A stretch of 64,000 nucleotides of DNA from Lewinellaceae bacterium (GTDB lineage: Bacteria; Bacteroidota; Bacteroidia; Chitinophagales; Saprospiraceae): positions 81,723 through 145,722 of the forward strand of contig JADJUJ010000017.1 of the NCBI GenBank assembly GCA_016710765.1. The letters run 5' to 3'. The translations under genes and the position numbers were made by a program. Shown here piece after piece: positions 15,613 to 27,166 of this stretch. The notes beneath the pieces are model-generated. The model had not been told where the DNA came from and did not search any database. It saw only the letters and a program-made list of their open reading frames with translations. Numbering within the stretch: the stretch's first letter is position 1; each line of letters opens with the position of its first letter.

Positions 15613-18600
15613 GATACTTTCCGGCTATTCCAGTAAAACGGATACTGCAGCGCGCTGATGTTCATTAAAAATGACAACCAATAAGCCCCTGCAGGCAAAC
15701 CACGTGTAATGATCACACCCTTTGTATGCTGAAGTTTCCCTTCTTGCACCAGACAACCCTTTGTATCAAAAAGCTGGTAACGCAATCCCGGAGAAAAATC
15801 GTCCGGCACTTCCCAGTAAATCCAATCCTTTGCGGGATTGGGGAAAAGGGTTAATTTATTAGCTACGTCCTTTTCATCCACTTCCGTACAGGGATTAACC
15901 CAAACGACTACAATGCCATAACCAACGCATTGATTGGCATCGGTGACTGTTACGGCATACAGTTGCTGTTGATCGGCCCAAATACTTTGCCCCTGTTCTC
16001 CCGTACTCCATTGATAAGTACTGCCTGGGTTGCCGGCATCCAGTAAAACGCTGCTCCCGGCGCAGATGATGGTGTCGGCCCCCAAGTCCACCACAGGCGG
16101 AAAATGTAAACCCAAATTCAAATCGTCGGTTGCGGAACAGCCATTTGCATTGGTTACCGTAACAGCATAAGTTTGGCCGGGAAACGCCAAAATGGTCCCA
16201 TAAATGGAGCCATCGCTCCAGGTATAGGCATCATCTATATTGTTGCCAGCACTCAAAAGGGTGAAGGTTCCTGCACACAAGGAAAAATCCGGCCCAAGAT
16301 CAGGATTGGGCACAGGCAGGTCAACCAACTGTATGGAGCCTACTCCGGTGCATCCTCCGGCTACCGTAACCGTTAATTGGTAAAGACCGGGGGCATTAGT
16401 CATTAAGGATGAGGTTTGTGCTCCGTTCGACCATTGGTAGGCAATAGCACCAGGTATTTGGAAACCAATTTCCGCCGTTTCATTGGCACAAAATTCCTGT
16501 GATTGTTCCTGTGGCAGGCTGACAGCGTTGTCGAACAGCACAAAAACAGTATCCCTGGCAGTGCAACCTGCCGCGGTTTGCGCTTCAACTGGAACCAGAC
16601 CAGGTTGTGTAACATTGTACGACAACCCACCACCTGTCCCAGCCCACAAGGCCTGAATAAAGCCTTGTCCAATAATGCTCAACTCCAGTGAAGTACCCAA
16701 ACAAGCCGTGGCTGTATCAGGAAGTTGGAGGGTACAAAAGGGCGAAACATAGGGCAAATGAAGTGTCGAGGGCAACGTATACAAATGCAAGGTTGTGGCC
16801 TCTCCATTGGGTGATGCTGTACCTATGTTTCCTGGCGAAGCCACACCAAAAGCGTTGTCATTTACCAAGGCAAAAACCGAATCGTTGAGCAGGGTCAATC
16901 CTTCTGGCTGCTGATATGCCCAGCCAAGTTCCAGTAAATCTACCAACGGAGTCTTCTGAACAGGGACCAATCCAAACCCAGCAAGCCCAGCGGCATCCTG
17001 TAATTGTTCCAGTGTTTGTCCGGCAAAATCGTCTGTAGTAACCAGAGAAGCCCCCTCCAGAGATATTCTGAACACCATTTGCGCTTCCCAGCCATCCCGA
17101 CTGGCATATTCAGTAAGCAAAAACTCGGTGTTGTTGATGGCCGTCAGATCACCGACATTCCGGTCAGACCGATGGATCACGCCATGATCTCCCTCGTTTA
17201 CATATACATAGGTGTTGGTTGTTCCGGTGAGCGGATCAATTTCAAGTAGCCGGTGCAATCGAGATGAGTACCCTGCACTTTCATTGGGGTGGTTGAGCGG
17301 AGCCTGCAAGATCGAATAGATTTTTCCATTGGGCGTATAGGCCACCCCGCTTAATCCGCGCTGAACCTGGCGTTTTGCGTAAACAGCATCTATGGGTTGA
17401 TCGCCCGGCAACAAAGGATGTGGGGTAAAGCGCCTCAGAACCGACCCTTCTGCAGAAAAACACGCTATAGCACTGCCATATTCTTCACTCACCCAATACC
17501 TGCCTTCGTTGTCCATACACAAACCTTCCGGGTCAAACCCCAGTGCTTGGTATGGAAGGGCGGGCCCGCCCGGTGCTTCCCAGGGCAACTCGTGGGGTTC
17601 TGCTGCTGAAGTAGCCGGGGGAGTACCCAGGCAAAACGTTTGGCCCTGGCATTGAAATTCCTTTTTTCCATGTGGAATCAGAAATGAACCTTGGACCGAC
17701 ATATTCCAAATTCCAGGGCGATGGTTTGGAAAGGGGAATACAACGGCTTGCTCACCCCCTGCCAGCGGGTGCTGAAATGCAGCCAGTGCCGGCCCGCGGT
17801 CGGTGAGCATCCACCAACGGTTGTTGTGGTATTGTAAGCCTGAAATACCCCCTTCCTGAACCGTAGTGCTGTTGACTTGTCCGATGGTTGGGGGAATTTC
17901 CCAAAGGTATCGGGCGATATCGTATTCTCCGGTAGCGGTCCGATCAATATCGAGCTGATAAATAGCCAAAGTACCACTGGCCTCATGGCAGCTGAGCACC
18001 AGGGTTCGACCATTGGGACTCTGTTGTTTTGGGATCACAAGCAATCCTTCTGTTCCCCGATCTCCTCCAAGACTATCCAATGGCCTGGATTGCAAGAACT
18101 GCAGCCAGCCAGGCTGATAGGGATCAGTAACATCAAAGAGCAGAACGCCCGAAATACGTTCAAGAGAAACAAAAGCCAGGCGACGGCCCTCTATTTCCAG
18201 CAATTGAACGTCCTCGGGCTCAGGCCCCTTGTCATCGCTTCTGTTCCGGCTGAGGTTATTGTTGTAATTGGAATTAAAGAGGGATGTTTGGGCTGTTATC
18301 TTTTCCAGCAAGTCGCCACTATCCCAAATCAAAGCCCCATCCGATGCCCGCCAGATACTCAGCGAACGCCCCCCAAAGGCATGAATCTCATCAAAATCGC
18401 CGTCACCATCAGTATCACCACTTGCCATAGATACATTCAACCTGCCCAACATTTCAGGTCGCTTCATCCACTCCGCTGCCGGAAACTTCAGCGGATCGAG
18501 CACATACAAACTGTCGCCAAGCCGAAGGTCTTCATTGAGCGCATTGTATTCCCGAATTTCTCCTTCGCTGGCGCCGATGATCATTCCGGTGCCATTGTAA

Positions 18601-19844
18601 TCAAAATACTGTATCCCATCGGGTTGAAAAAGCCCTTTTACGGGCCAGCGGTGAAAAAAAACCGCATCACCAAGGTCGCTTGCATCCAGCCCCCCTCCAG
18701 CCATGGTCCAGTCCTTTTGCCCCATGCTGCGAAGGGCGGTTACGGTATTCGACTGCAGGTTAATCACCGCCATGGCATTGTTATCCTGCAAACTTACATA
18801 AGCCGTAGTACCATCCCCGGAAACTGCAATGTACTCGGGTTCCAGATCCTGTGCTACCGTTGCCCCAAGGCCAAAGAGCCGAACACCGGCTGCCTTTAAT
18901 GCTGCAGCCTGACCGTTGAAAGACGCAAACCCGATGGTTGCGACAGGCGGGTTTTGCCAACCAGCACTGACATCTATGACGCTGATGGTGCCAATGGGGT
19001 CGATGGCATAATCATCGCGCGGCCTGCCTTCGTTGGCAACCAGGAGTTTTGAGCCATCGGGTGTAAATACCAGCATTTGGGGAAGCGCCCCGACATTGGC
19101 TTGGCCAATGTAAACGCCGTTGGCATCAAAGAAAACTACTTTCCCCGGATTGGTGGGTGGTATGGCTTCAATGGCTGCCGCAACAACACCACCCCTGCTG
19201 ACCACCGCATTGATATTTCCCCCATAGGGCGCCATTTCCAGCCTTGCCATCCGTTGCGGGACCAATGGATTGGAAATGTCCAGTATTTCAAGGATATTCT
19301 GCCCGATATCACTGACAAATACATGCCTGGAAACGGGGTCGTATGCGGGTATTTGGATGGATACATTTGACCCTGTATCGGCTCGGATGCTGCTGAGAAA
19401 CCGCATGGAAAAGCCCTTTTCCGGGGTAGGAAGATGAGCATCGTCGTCGGCAACCAACAGGGCATGACGGTTTATCGCACCAGGAATGGCTGCCTCAAAA
19501 TCAAACAATTCCAGCAGAAAATAGCCACTGTTGTCGGGCAAAACATCGGCTTTTACCAAAACTTTGATGGGAAGACTGTCTGGTCCCCGGGAACAAAATC
19601 TAAAAAAGTTGGTCAACAGGGTTGCATCATTGCCCGGCAAGGCGGTTGAATGGGGTGAAACACGAACATGGCACCGCGCCGGCGAATTTAGATCACCCTC
19701 CGCCTTTACCCAAATCTGAACCGTATGCTGATAATCTGAAGTTTGGGTAAAACTGGTATCAAATTGGATAATGGGCAATTGTGCGGCAAGGGGAAAACAG
19801 AATATGGCCACCGCAATGGCGATTAAGGATAATACTCGGAACAT
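15609..19844 (-). CDS. Giant secreted protein: choice-of-anchor-I/beta-propeller, phytase-like esterase, T9SS sorting domain
   Basis: The protein is 1411 residues. A signal peptide (LIAIAVAIFCFPLAAQ) leads a region of about residues 150-640 with propeller-like repeats such as GTISVIDVS, PEYIAVSGDGTTAYVSLQDN and GDTDGDGDFDEIHAFGGRS, in the style of choice-of-anchor I proteins. Around 660-1060 a second unit (VQEGGISGLQYHNNRWWMLT, LGFDPEGLCMDNEGRYWVSE) resembles the esterase-like activity of phytase family. Three short beta domains with CAGTFTLLSAGNN-type motifs follow. The C-terminal LFPNPAKDWIYWEVPDDF domain is a type IX secretion sorting signal. It probably works at the cell surface or outside, on phosphate esters or adhesion; the substrate is unknown. 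Confidence 0.85.
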   Translation of the reverse strand: MFRVLSLIAIAVAIFCFPLAAQLPIIQFDTSFTQTSDYQHTVQIWVKAEGDLNSPARCHVRVSPHSTALPGNDATLLTNFFRFCSRGPDSLPIKVLVKADVLPDNSGYFLLELFDFEAAIPGAINRHALLVADDDAHLPTPEKGFSMRFLSSIRADTGSNVSIQIPAYDPVSRHVFVSDIGQNILEILDISNPLVPQRMARLEMAPYGGNINAVVSRGGVVAAAIEAIPPTNPGKVVFFDANGVYIGQANVGALPQMLVFTPDGSKLLVANEGRPRDDYAIDPIGTISVIDVSAGWQNPPVATIGFASFNGQAAALKAAGVRLFGLGATVAQDLEPEYIAVSGDGTTAYVSLQDNNAMAVINLQSNTVTALRSMGQKDWTMAGGGLDASDLGDAVFFHRWPVKGLFQPDGIQYFDYNGTGMIIGASEGEIREYNALNEDLRLGDSLYVLDPLKFPAAEWMKRPEMLGRLNVSMASGDTDGDGDFDEIHAFGGRSLSIWRASDGALIWDSGDLLEKITAQTSLFNSNYNNNLSRNRSDDKGPEPEDVQLLEIEGRRLAFVSLERISGVLLFDVTDPYQPGWLQFLQSRPLDSLGGDRGTEGLLVIPKQQSPNGRTLVLSCHEASGTLAIYQLDIDRTATGEYDIARYLWEIPPTIGQVNSTTVQEGGISGLQYHNNRWWMLTDRGPALAAFQHPLAGGEQAVVFPFPNHRPGIWNMSVQGSFLIPHGKKEFQCQGQTFCLGTPPATSAAEPHELPWEAPGGPALPYQALGFDPEGLCMDNEGRYWVSEEYGSAIACFSAEGSVLRRFTPHPLLPGDQPIDAVYAKRQVQRGLSGVAYTPNGKIYSILQAPLNHPNESAGYSSRLHRLLEIDPLTGTTNTYVYVNEGDHGVIHRSDRNVGDLTAINNTEFLLTEYASRDGWEAQMVFRISLEGASLVTTDDFAGQTLEQLQDAAGLAGFGLVPVQKTPLVDLLELGWAYQQPEGLTLLNDSVFALVNDNAFGVASPGNIGTASPNGEATTLHLYTLPSTLHLPYVSPFCTLQLPDTATACLGTSLELSIIGQGFIQALWAGTGGGLSYNVTQPGLVPVEAQTAAGCTARDTVFVLFDNAVSLPQEQSQEFCANETAEIGFQIPGAIAYQWSNGAQTSSLMTNAPGLYQLTVTVAGGCTGVGSIQLVDLPVPNPDLGPDFSLCAGTFTLLSAGNNIDDAYTWSDGSIYGTILAFPGQTYAVTVTNANGCSATDDLNLGLHFPPVVDLGADTIICAGSSVLLDAGNPGSTYQWSTGEQGQSIWADQQQLYAVTVTDANQCVGYGIVVVWVNPCTEVDEKDVANKLTLFPNPAKDWIYWEVPDDFSPGLRYQLFDTKGCLVQEGKLQHTKGVIITRGLPAGAYWLSFLMNISALQYPFYWNSRKVS

Positions 19845-19999
19845 AGGATCGGTTGCTTGGTTACACTGCGATTAAACGATGTTGTGTCAACATCGCTATA
19901 AGGAAAGCAAATATAACCTTCCGCCCTGCCGAAAACATACCATTATTAGGGTATAAACAAATAGCACCCTATACCACTATGACCACAAACAATTGACGA

Positions 20000-20542
20000 T
20001 CAAATTTTTACATTCTTCCGAATCCATTCTTCTGCTGAGTTGGAAGCGCCATCAAAAACCGTTTTTTCTTCCAGTTTTTGCTGTGCCCGTTCGATGGATT
20101 TACTGATCAGGCGGTGTTCGATGACTTCGTCTTCGCGCATCTTCATTTTTTGCATGAGTTCAATGGTGCGATCACCGCCAAACTGTTTAAAAAAGGCTTC
20201 GTCCATCGCGCTTAAAACGTAAATTTTAGAGGCCTTCCAGTTCAACATCAAGTTATTTTCTTTGCTGCGCAGGGGGTGGTGCTCCAGGAAAACAACGGTT
20301 TTCCCTTCTACTTCATAGGGAGTTACCTGTAAGGCATTTTTGATCTTTACATTTGGATGGTTTGCCTGCATCAGGGGGGCAAATGCCGTTCTGGTATCAG
20401 CAAACCAATAGAGTACAACGGCATCAGGAAATTTCTGTAGCAGATCAATACAGCCCATGGATTTGGCATTACTGTGCATCCAAACCAAGTCGGTCATTTC
20501 CGGAACAGGGTCTTTTTTCTTAAAAAAATCAAACAAGGACAT
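20000..20542 (-). CDS. Small protein related to the SecA scaffold/wing region
   Basis: At 180 residues, starting MSLFDFFKKKDPVPEMTDLVW at 20542 (the longer frame runs into the receptor gene upstream). The C-terminal half reads AFFKQFGGDRTIELMQKMKM, then EVIEHRLISKSIERAQQKLEE. This is strikingly like the SecA sequence F-G-x-D-R-I ... E-x-I-x-H-x-M-I-S-K-S-I-E-R-A-Q-K-K-V-E. The ATPase motor motifs (Walker A and B) are absent. The N-terminal half (FPDAVVLYWFADTRTAFAPL) shows strand-helix alternation. I infer a SecA-derived accessory protein, perhaps for protein translocation or its regulation; no function is proven. Confidence 0.7.
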   Translation of the reverse strand: MSLFDFFKKKDPVPEMTDLVWMHSNAKSMGCIDLLQKFPDAVVLYWFADTRTAFAPLMQANHPNVKIKNALQVTPYEVEGKTVVFLEHHPLRSKENNLMLNWKASKIYVLSAMDEAFFKQFGGDRTIELMQKMKMREDEVIEHRLISKSIERAQQKLEEKTVFDGASNSAEEWIRKNVKI

Positions 20543-20582
20543 AAGGAATGGTTTTTCGGGGGGCAAGATAATGCGCATCTTG

Positions 20583-22347
<1,765 letters not shown>

Positions 22348-22374
22348 GTATTAAAATTTTGATTGCAAATAAAA

Positions 22375-22394
22375 CAAATTTAGGTTAGTCTAAA
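22375..22394 (-). promoter_or_regulatory. TonB receptor promoter overlapped by a DtxR/MntR-like operator
   Basis: TAAATTTG on the minus strand (22375-22382) fits the -7 consensus. The inverted repeat TTTAG-GTTAGT-CTAAA (22379-22394) overlaps it and resembles operators of DtxR/IdeR/MntR metal-dependent repressors. It lies 32-47 bases before the receptor ATG. Binding would block RNA polymerase, giving repression when metal is plentiful. No TTG is seen at the expected -33 position. Confidence 0.55.
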
Positions 22395-22655
22395 TATTTT
22401 TTTAATAAAACAAAACACCAAAAAAGCAGATTGGTTTATTTTCAGATTGGCTCTGGCGGTGAACCAACTTAATTTTGTTTTTTTTAAGTTTTGCTTCGCA
22501 CAATAATTGACACGCAGATAGGCGCATTAATTGCAGGTGTTTGGCTTTGCAAAATCTGCGGTAGCACAAACCGAATTTTTATAAAACACTAAATAGGTTG
22601 ACGAATAGCTTTGATAACCCGTTAATGCCCTGCAATTCCTACCTTCGCAACATCT
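22395..22655. other. AT-rich intergenic region between divergent genes
   Basis: About 260 bases with long T and A runs. I see only a weak -7-like TACCTTCG (22639-22646) shortly before the oxidoreductase ATG. No gene is supported. Confidence 0.4.
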
Positions 22656-23792
22656 ATGCAGCACTCTTCCCATTCTTTTGATGCCGTTGTTATTGGCGGC
22701 GGCATTTTTGGTTGCTACGCCGCACTGTACCTGGCGCGGAAGGGCATGCGGGTTGCCTTGCTGGAAAAAGAAGCGAGGCTTTTTCAGAAAGCATCGCTGG
22801 TGAACCAGGCGCGCTTGCACAGCGGGTATCATTATCCGAGAAGCCTGGCAACTGCTGCCTTGAGCGACGAGCACAAGGAGCGTTTCACCAGGGAACACCG
22901 GGCATTTGTACATTTCAGTTTTGAAAAATATTACGCCATCGACCGCTTCGGTTCCTTTACGGACGCCGCTCAGTTTGAACGTTTCTGCAGCAAACTTGGG
23001 ATACGCTGTGACCGGGTAGCGGAGCACCCATTGTTTAATTTCGACCGGTTGGAAGCCCTTTACCGGACGGAAGAGTACAGCTTTGATCCGCTCCTGCTGC
23101 GGGAGTATTACAGTGCACAAGTATATGCCCACGACCACATCGAAGTCTTTTGCCAGGCGCAACTTCGCGAGGTGGCCGTTCAGGGAAAATGCTGGCAAAT
23201 AGCGTTTTCGCAACAGGAAAAGGAGTATACGCTGGAATCCCCCTTGGTTGTTAATGCCACTTATGCCGCCAGCAGTGCTGTAAATGCGTTGTTTGGATGT
23301 GCTGAATTGCAACTGACCCACGAAATTTCTGAAATCGCTTTCATAAATTCCAAAGCATTTTCGAACAAAGGGCTTACGGTGATGGATGGCCCTTTTGGCT
23401 CCATCATGCCGTATGGCAAAAGCGGACTGCTATCACTCTCGTCTGTGGCCTATACACACCATAAAATCTCCTATCAAAATACCCCTCATTTTGATTGCAT
23501 GATTCCGGAGGATCCCGCCTGCACCCCATCTGCACCCGGGATATGCACCACTTGTGAACGAAGGCCACACAGTAACGCTTACAAAATGTTGCAGCAGATG
23601 CAACAGTACTTCAGCGACGAAGTGCGTTTCGATTATTGGTTTTCTTATTTTACCATCAAATCAAAGCTTAAGGCGAATTACATCGACGATGGGCGGCCTA
23701 CCGAAATATCCAGGCTACGCGAAACACCAGGCTTTTTCTGCCTTTTTGCAGGAAAAATCAACTCGATTTACGAGATTGAAAAGATGTTGTAA
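22656..23792 (+). CDS. FAD-dependent oxidoreductase (DAO superfamily)
   Basis: At 378 residues it starts with a classic dinucleotide fold, FDAVVIGGGIFGCYAALYLA followed by VALLEKE, the GxGxxG FAD-binding motif with an acidic residue at the end of strand 2. NQARLHSGYHYPRS is typical of D-amino-acid-oxidase-like enzymes where the flavin sits. The C-terminal part (CMIPEDPACTPSAPGICTTC) carries several Cys. Enzymes of this group oxidise amines, amino acids or hydroxyacids, or act in surface-polysaccharide gene clusters. The substrate is not predictable. It converges with the antiporter gene. Confidence 0.8.
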   Translation: MQHSSHSFDAVVIGGGIFGCYAALYLARKGMRVALLEKEARLFQKASLVNQARLHSGYHYPRSLATAALSDEHKERFTREHRAFVHFSFEKYYAIDRFGSFTDAAQFERFCSKLGIRCDRVAEHPLFNFDRLEALYRTEEYSFDPLLLREYYSAQVYAHDHIEVFCQAQLREVAVQGKCWQIAFSQQEKEYTLESPLVVNATYAASSAVNALFGCAELQLTHEISEIAFINSKAFSNKGLTVMDGPFGSIMPYGKSGLLSLSSVAYTHHKISYQNTPHFDCMIPEDPACTPSAPGICTTCERRPHSNAYKMLQQMQQYFSDEVRFDYWFSYFTIKSKLKANYIDDGRPTEISRLRETPGFFCLFAGKINSIYEIEKML

Positions 23793-23825
23793 GCCCACTG
23801 AAACCTTCCAGTTACGCATTACGGC

Positions 23826-24785
23826 TCAGAACAGCAGCCAAACAATGTATCCAACATAAAGCGCCAGTAAAATAGCGCCTTCCCGACGGTAGATAAACCG
23901 CGGGGTATTCCAAAAACACATCACCAGCAACAAAAACGACGCTGCCATACAGATCACAAAATCGGTCAGCTGAATATTGCCCAGTGGGAGCGGCGTTACG
24001 GTTGCACTGACGCCCAACACCAAAAAGGTGTTGAAAATATTGGACCCCACCACATTGCCCACAGCAATATCTGTTTTGCCACGCATAGCAGCGACAACAG
24101 AGGTGGCCAGCTCGGGAATGGACGTACCAACCGATACCAGCGTAAGGCCTATGATCGCCTCGCTGATTCCAAGGCTCCTGGCTATGGCAACTGCGTTGTC
24201 CACAATCATTTGTCCACCAAAAGTTAGCCCGACAAGCCCCCCCAACAACATGGTAACTGAAAGCCAGACCGGGAATTTGTGCATGTCGGGGAGGTTGGCC
24301 ACTTCCTCCGGATTGTTGCGGGCCAGCTCCAGCATATAATACAGGTAGATGATAAAAAACGACAACAACACCCAGCCATCGGAGCGGGAAATTACGGAGG
24401 TAGCCGCCCCATCGATCATGACATCAAAGGCCATGGCAAACGCAACAAAAACGCCCAGCAGGCTCAGTGGTATTTCCTTAAATATGGTGTTGCGTTGGAC
24501 TGCCAGTGGGGTAATTAGGGCTGAAATCCCTAAAATCAGACAAATGTTCATGGTATTACTGCCCAGGACGTTGCCAATGGCCACATCGGGCGTTCCATGC
24601 AAGGAGGCTAAAACCGATACGGTTAGCTCCGGTGCTGACGTGCCGAAGGCCACCACCGTAAGTCCGATGACCATATCGGATATCTTAAATCGCTTGGCCA
24701 GTGATGAGGCCGCTTCCACCAAGCCGCGGGCGCCCAGCGTTACCAGGCCAACCCCAACCAAAATAAGCAACAATTGTATAACCAT
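23826..24785 (-). CDS. Calcium/sodium antiporter of the CaCA family
   Basis: Starts MVIQLLLILVGVGLVTLGAR at 24785; the 13 extra upstream codons are not part of the conserved protein. The 319 residues hold about ten membrane helices. The two CaCA alpha repeats are clear: VAFGTSAPELTVSV with IGNVLGSNTMNICLILG, and VSVGTSIPELATSV with VGNVVGSNIFNTFLVLG. Both contain the conserved Glu (PEL) and the GNVxGSN motif that bind Ca2+ and Na+. It should export Ca2+ from the cytoplasm using Na+, like YrbG. Its start faces the promoter of the copper operon. Confidence 0.92.
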   Translation of the reverse strand: MVIQLLLILVGVGLVTLGARGLVEAASSLAKRFKISDMVIGLTVVAFGTSAPELTVSVLASLHGTPDVAIGNVLGSNTMNICLILGISALITPLAVQRNTIFKEIPLSLLGVFVAFAMAFDVMIDGAATSVISRSDGWVLLSFFIIYLYYMLELARNNPEEVANLPDMHKFPVWLSVTMLLGGLVGLTFGGQMIVDNAVAIARSLGISEAIIGLTLVSVGTSIPELATSVVAAMRGKTDIAVGNVVGSNIFNTFLVLGVSATVTPLPLGNIQLTDFVICMAASFLLLVMCFWNTPRFIYRREGAILLALYVGYIVWLLF

Positions 24786-24829
24786 AACAGGATGCGAAGG
24801 TAATGGCTTTGTACTGGCTGCCAAAGAAC

Positions 24830-24860
24830 TTGGCCGTTTTCAATAAGCGCAGTATCTTTG
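24830..24860 (+). promoter_or_regulatory. Promoter of the copper operon
   Basis: TTG (24830-24832), 20 bases, then TATCTTTG (24853-24860) match TTG-N20-TAnnTTTG. The leader to the MbnP-like ATG is about 55 bases. Confidence 0.7.
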
Positions 24861-24920
24861 ACTACTTCCTCCAGCTTTTATCCCATGCCGCTTGAACCTG
24901 GGTAAATAACCACAAAAATT

Positions 24921-25683
24921 ATGCGAATTAAATCACGGATTTTTCCAATTCTTTCAGTCATAACCTCTGCCCTGCTGAGTACAGCTGCCTGTAAAAAAGA
25001 CAACACTGTACAAGGGCCTGCAGTCGCACCGTTATCTTTTGTGTTTCAGAACAGGGTCAATCAGGAACCTGTTGAACTCGGTGTCGGCTCGTATACCAAT
25101 GCCAATGGCAACGCGTTCAGTTTTGACATGCTGAAATACTACATCAGCAATATTGTACTGGTAACGGACGATGGAAAAGAAGTTGCCCTCAACAATCACA
25201 GCCTCATTGATGCGGCAAACCTGGGAAGCGAACAACTCCAATTTGATTCCATCCCGAAAGGCCATTACACCAGCATGCACTTCCAGCTGGGTATAGACTC
25301 TCTGCACAACCACAATCTCGACCAGGCTGGCGACCTCGACCCCGTCAATGGCATGTTCTGGAGTTGGAACACAGGGTATATTTTTCTGAAACACGAAGGA
25401 ACCTATCGCAATGCCAACAACGAGTGGGACCAACTACTCTTCCATTACGGTACAGATGGTGCGCTTACCGCTGTAGAATTGGCGCTTCCGGATGTCAACC
25501 TGGACGACAACGGAAAAAGATATACCTCAACTTCGATTTCTATAAAGCTTGTACAGCAGTCCGAATATTATGGACTTCGACATCGACCACATTCGGCAAA
25601 GCGCTTCTTATACAGATCGCGATTGGCTTGCCAAACAAATGGAAAACGTTCCCGGCGCATTCAGCGTAGACCGGGTTGAGTAA
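24921..25683 (+). CDS. MbnP-like copper-binding lipoprotein (frameshifted near the 3' end)
   Basis: The protein has a lipoprotein signal (ILSVITSALLSTAAC). A domain follows with VFQNRVNQEPVELG, FDMLKYYISNIVLV, GHYTSMHFQLGIDS and NGMFWSWNTGYIFLKHEG. The last segment is typical of MbnP, a protein whose Trp is oxidised by the partner enzyme MbnH and which binds copper. Near 25510-25580 at least three small indels alternate frames (YLNFDFYK in one, LVQQSEYY in another, NIMDFDIDHIRQSASYTDRD in the third). Joined, the protein ends at the stop 25681-25683. It is the first gene of the operon, 10 bases before the di-haem enzyme, the pairing seen for MbnP and MbnH. Confidence 0.82.
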
Positions 25684-25692
25684 GCAATCAGC

Positions 25693-26760
25693 ATGAAACA
25701 CCCAATTGCAATGTTCAGATTATGTCTTTTCTGCCTGCTTTCCCTTTTCATATTGCAGTGCCAAAAGGAAGACCCACCGGTTAAAAAGCAGCCTACACCC
25801 TTTGACCTCGTCATCCCAAAGGGGCTGCCAGCCATGAATATCCCTGCAGATAATCCGATGACGGTTGAGGGCGTAGCCCTGGGCCGGCGTTTGTTTTACG
25901 ATCCGATACTCAGCGCCGACAGCACCCAGTCTTGCAGCAGTTGTCACCAGCAGGCCCATGGGTTTGTCGACGGCAACCTGCAATTCAGTATCGGAATTGA
26001 TGGTCAGCCCGGCACCCGAAATGCGATGCCCTTGTTCAACCTGGGCTGGCAGCGCAGTTTTTTCTGGGATGGTGGTGCGGCCAATATGGAGAGCCAGGTT
26101 GTCGGGCCAATCACCAATCCGGTTGAAATGCACGAGGATCTGCCACGCGTAGCACTGAAACTCAATCGCCACCCCGAATACCCTACCCTTTTCCGCGAGG
26201 CATTTGACTTGCCCGATACAGCAGCCGTGACCATTCCGATGCTGATGAAAGCAATAGCCCAGTTCGAGCGGACCCTTATCAGTGGGAACAGCCGTTACGA
26301 CCAATGGAAACGAGGAGACACGCAACTCACGGCGCAAGAACTGCACGGCATGGACCTGTTTCAGGATTTTGAGAAAGGAGACTGTTCACACTGTCACGTG
26401 CTGGGCAGCACATTTTCAGATTTTGAATTCCGGAACAATGGCCTGGACTCGATTCCTGTAGATGAGGGTCGTTTTCTTATCACCCTTTTGCCCAACGACA
26501 AGGGAAAATTCAAGACACCGTCGTTGCGCAATTTGGCCTACACTGCGCCTTACATGCACGACGGTCGTTTTGCAACATTAACGGAGGTTTTGGCGTTTTA
26601 CAACAGTGGGTTTAAAGATTCACCGACATTGGACGCCAACCTGAAACATGCCGTTAAAGGCCGGTTGAGTCCCGAAGACATGGCCGACATCATCGCGTTT
26701 TTACACACCCTTGATGACCCTGATTTCCTGAGCAGCCCTGCCTTTGCCAATCCATTTTAA
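25693..26760 (+). CDS. Di-haem cytochrome c peroxidase/MbnH-like enzyme
   Basis: At 355 residues it starts with a lipoprotein-type signal (LCLLSLFILQC). It carries two c-type haem sites, CSSCH (about residue 77) and CSHCH (about 233). Family segments include PADNPMTVEGVALGRRLFYD, RNAMPLFNLGWQRSFFWDGG and KTPSLRNLAYTAPYMHDGRF. Its size and layout are those of MauG/cytochrome c peroxidase-type enzymes. Because it directly follows the MbnP-like gene, I infer an MbnH role: oxidising a Trp of MbnP to create its metal site. A general peroxidase role is the alternative. Confidence 0.85.
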   Translation: MKHPIAMFRLCLFCLLSLFILQCQKEDPPVKKQPTPFDLVIPKGLPAMNIPADNPMTVEGVALGRRLFYDPILSADSTQSCSSCHQQAHGFVDGNLQFSIGIDGQPGTRNAMPLFNLGWQRSFFWDGGAANMESQVVGPITNPVEMHEDLPRVALKLNRHPEYPTLFREAFDLPDTAAVTIPMLMKAIAQFERTLISGNSRYDQWKRGDTQLTAQELHGMDLFQDFEKGDCSHCHVLGSTFSDFEFRNNGLDSIPVDEGRFLITLLPNDKGKFKTPSLRNLAYTAPYMHDGRFATLTEVLAFYNSGFKDSPTLDANLKHAVKGRLSPEDMADIIAFLHTLDDPDFLSSPAFANPF

Positions 26761-26816
26761 GCGCGCACTGCGCGCACATACTTCATGTTTTTGAAGTGAA
26801 AATTAAATCTTTCGTT

Positions 26817-27164
26817 ATGAAACATTTATTTGTTATCCTATTTGCCGGGCTGCTACTGGGCGCCTGCAGCAGCAGTAAAAACAGTACGGCAGCCATGGCC
26901 ACTGCCAGTTTTCCCGTTCGTGGTAATTGCGGTATGTGTAAAGACCGGATTGAAACCACTGCATTGACCACCAAAGGCGTTCAAACTGCCAGCTGGAATG
27001 ATGAAAAGGAAACCATCTCCATTTTTTACAATCCGGCAAAAACCAATCCGGATGCTGTTGCCCAACGCATTGCCAATGTTGGGCACGACACCGATAAATT
27101 CAAAGCCCCCAATGCCGTGTACGACAAACTACCAGGCTGTTGTAAATACGATAGGGAGCAATAA
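26817..27164 (+). CDS. Heavy-metal-associated (HMA) domain lipoprotein
   Basis: A 115-residue protein starting MKHLFVILFAGLLLGAC, a lipoprotein signal with Cys at 17. One HMA domain follows with the metal motif GNCGMCKDRIE (CxxC), a central KGVQTASWNDEKETISI strand and VAQRIANVGHD. The C terminus adds two adjacent Cys (PGCCKYD), another possible metal ligand. I infer a periplasmic or membrane-tethered copper chaperone. The start at 26817 gives a standard signal; an in-frame ATG seven codons upstream is possible. Confidence 0.82.
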   Translation: MKHLFVILFAGLLLGACSSSKNSTAAMATASFPVRGNCGMCKDRIETTALTTKGVQTASWNDEKETISIFYNPAKTNPDAVAQRIANVGHDTDKFKAPNAVYDKLPGCCKYDREQ

Positions 27165-27166
27165 CC

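Noticed and set aside
16173..18899. Long plus-strand frames opposite the giant secreted protein gene (for example 17877-18899)
   Set aside because: These are antisense shadows of a strongly supported coding sequence with domain motifs and no features of their own.
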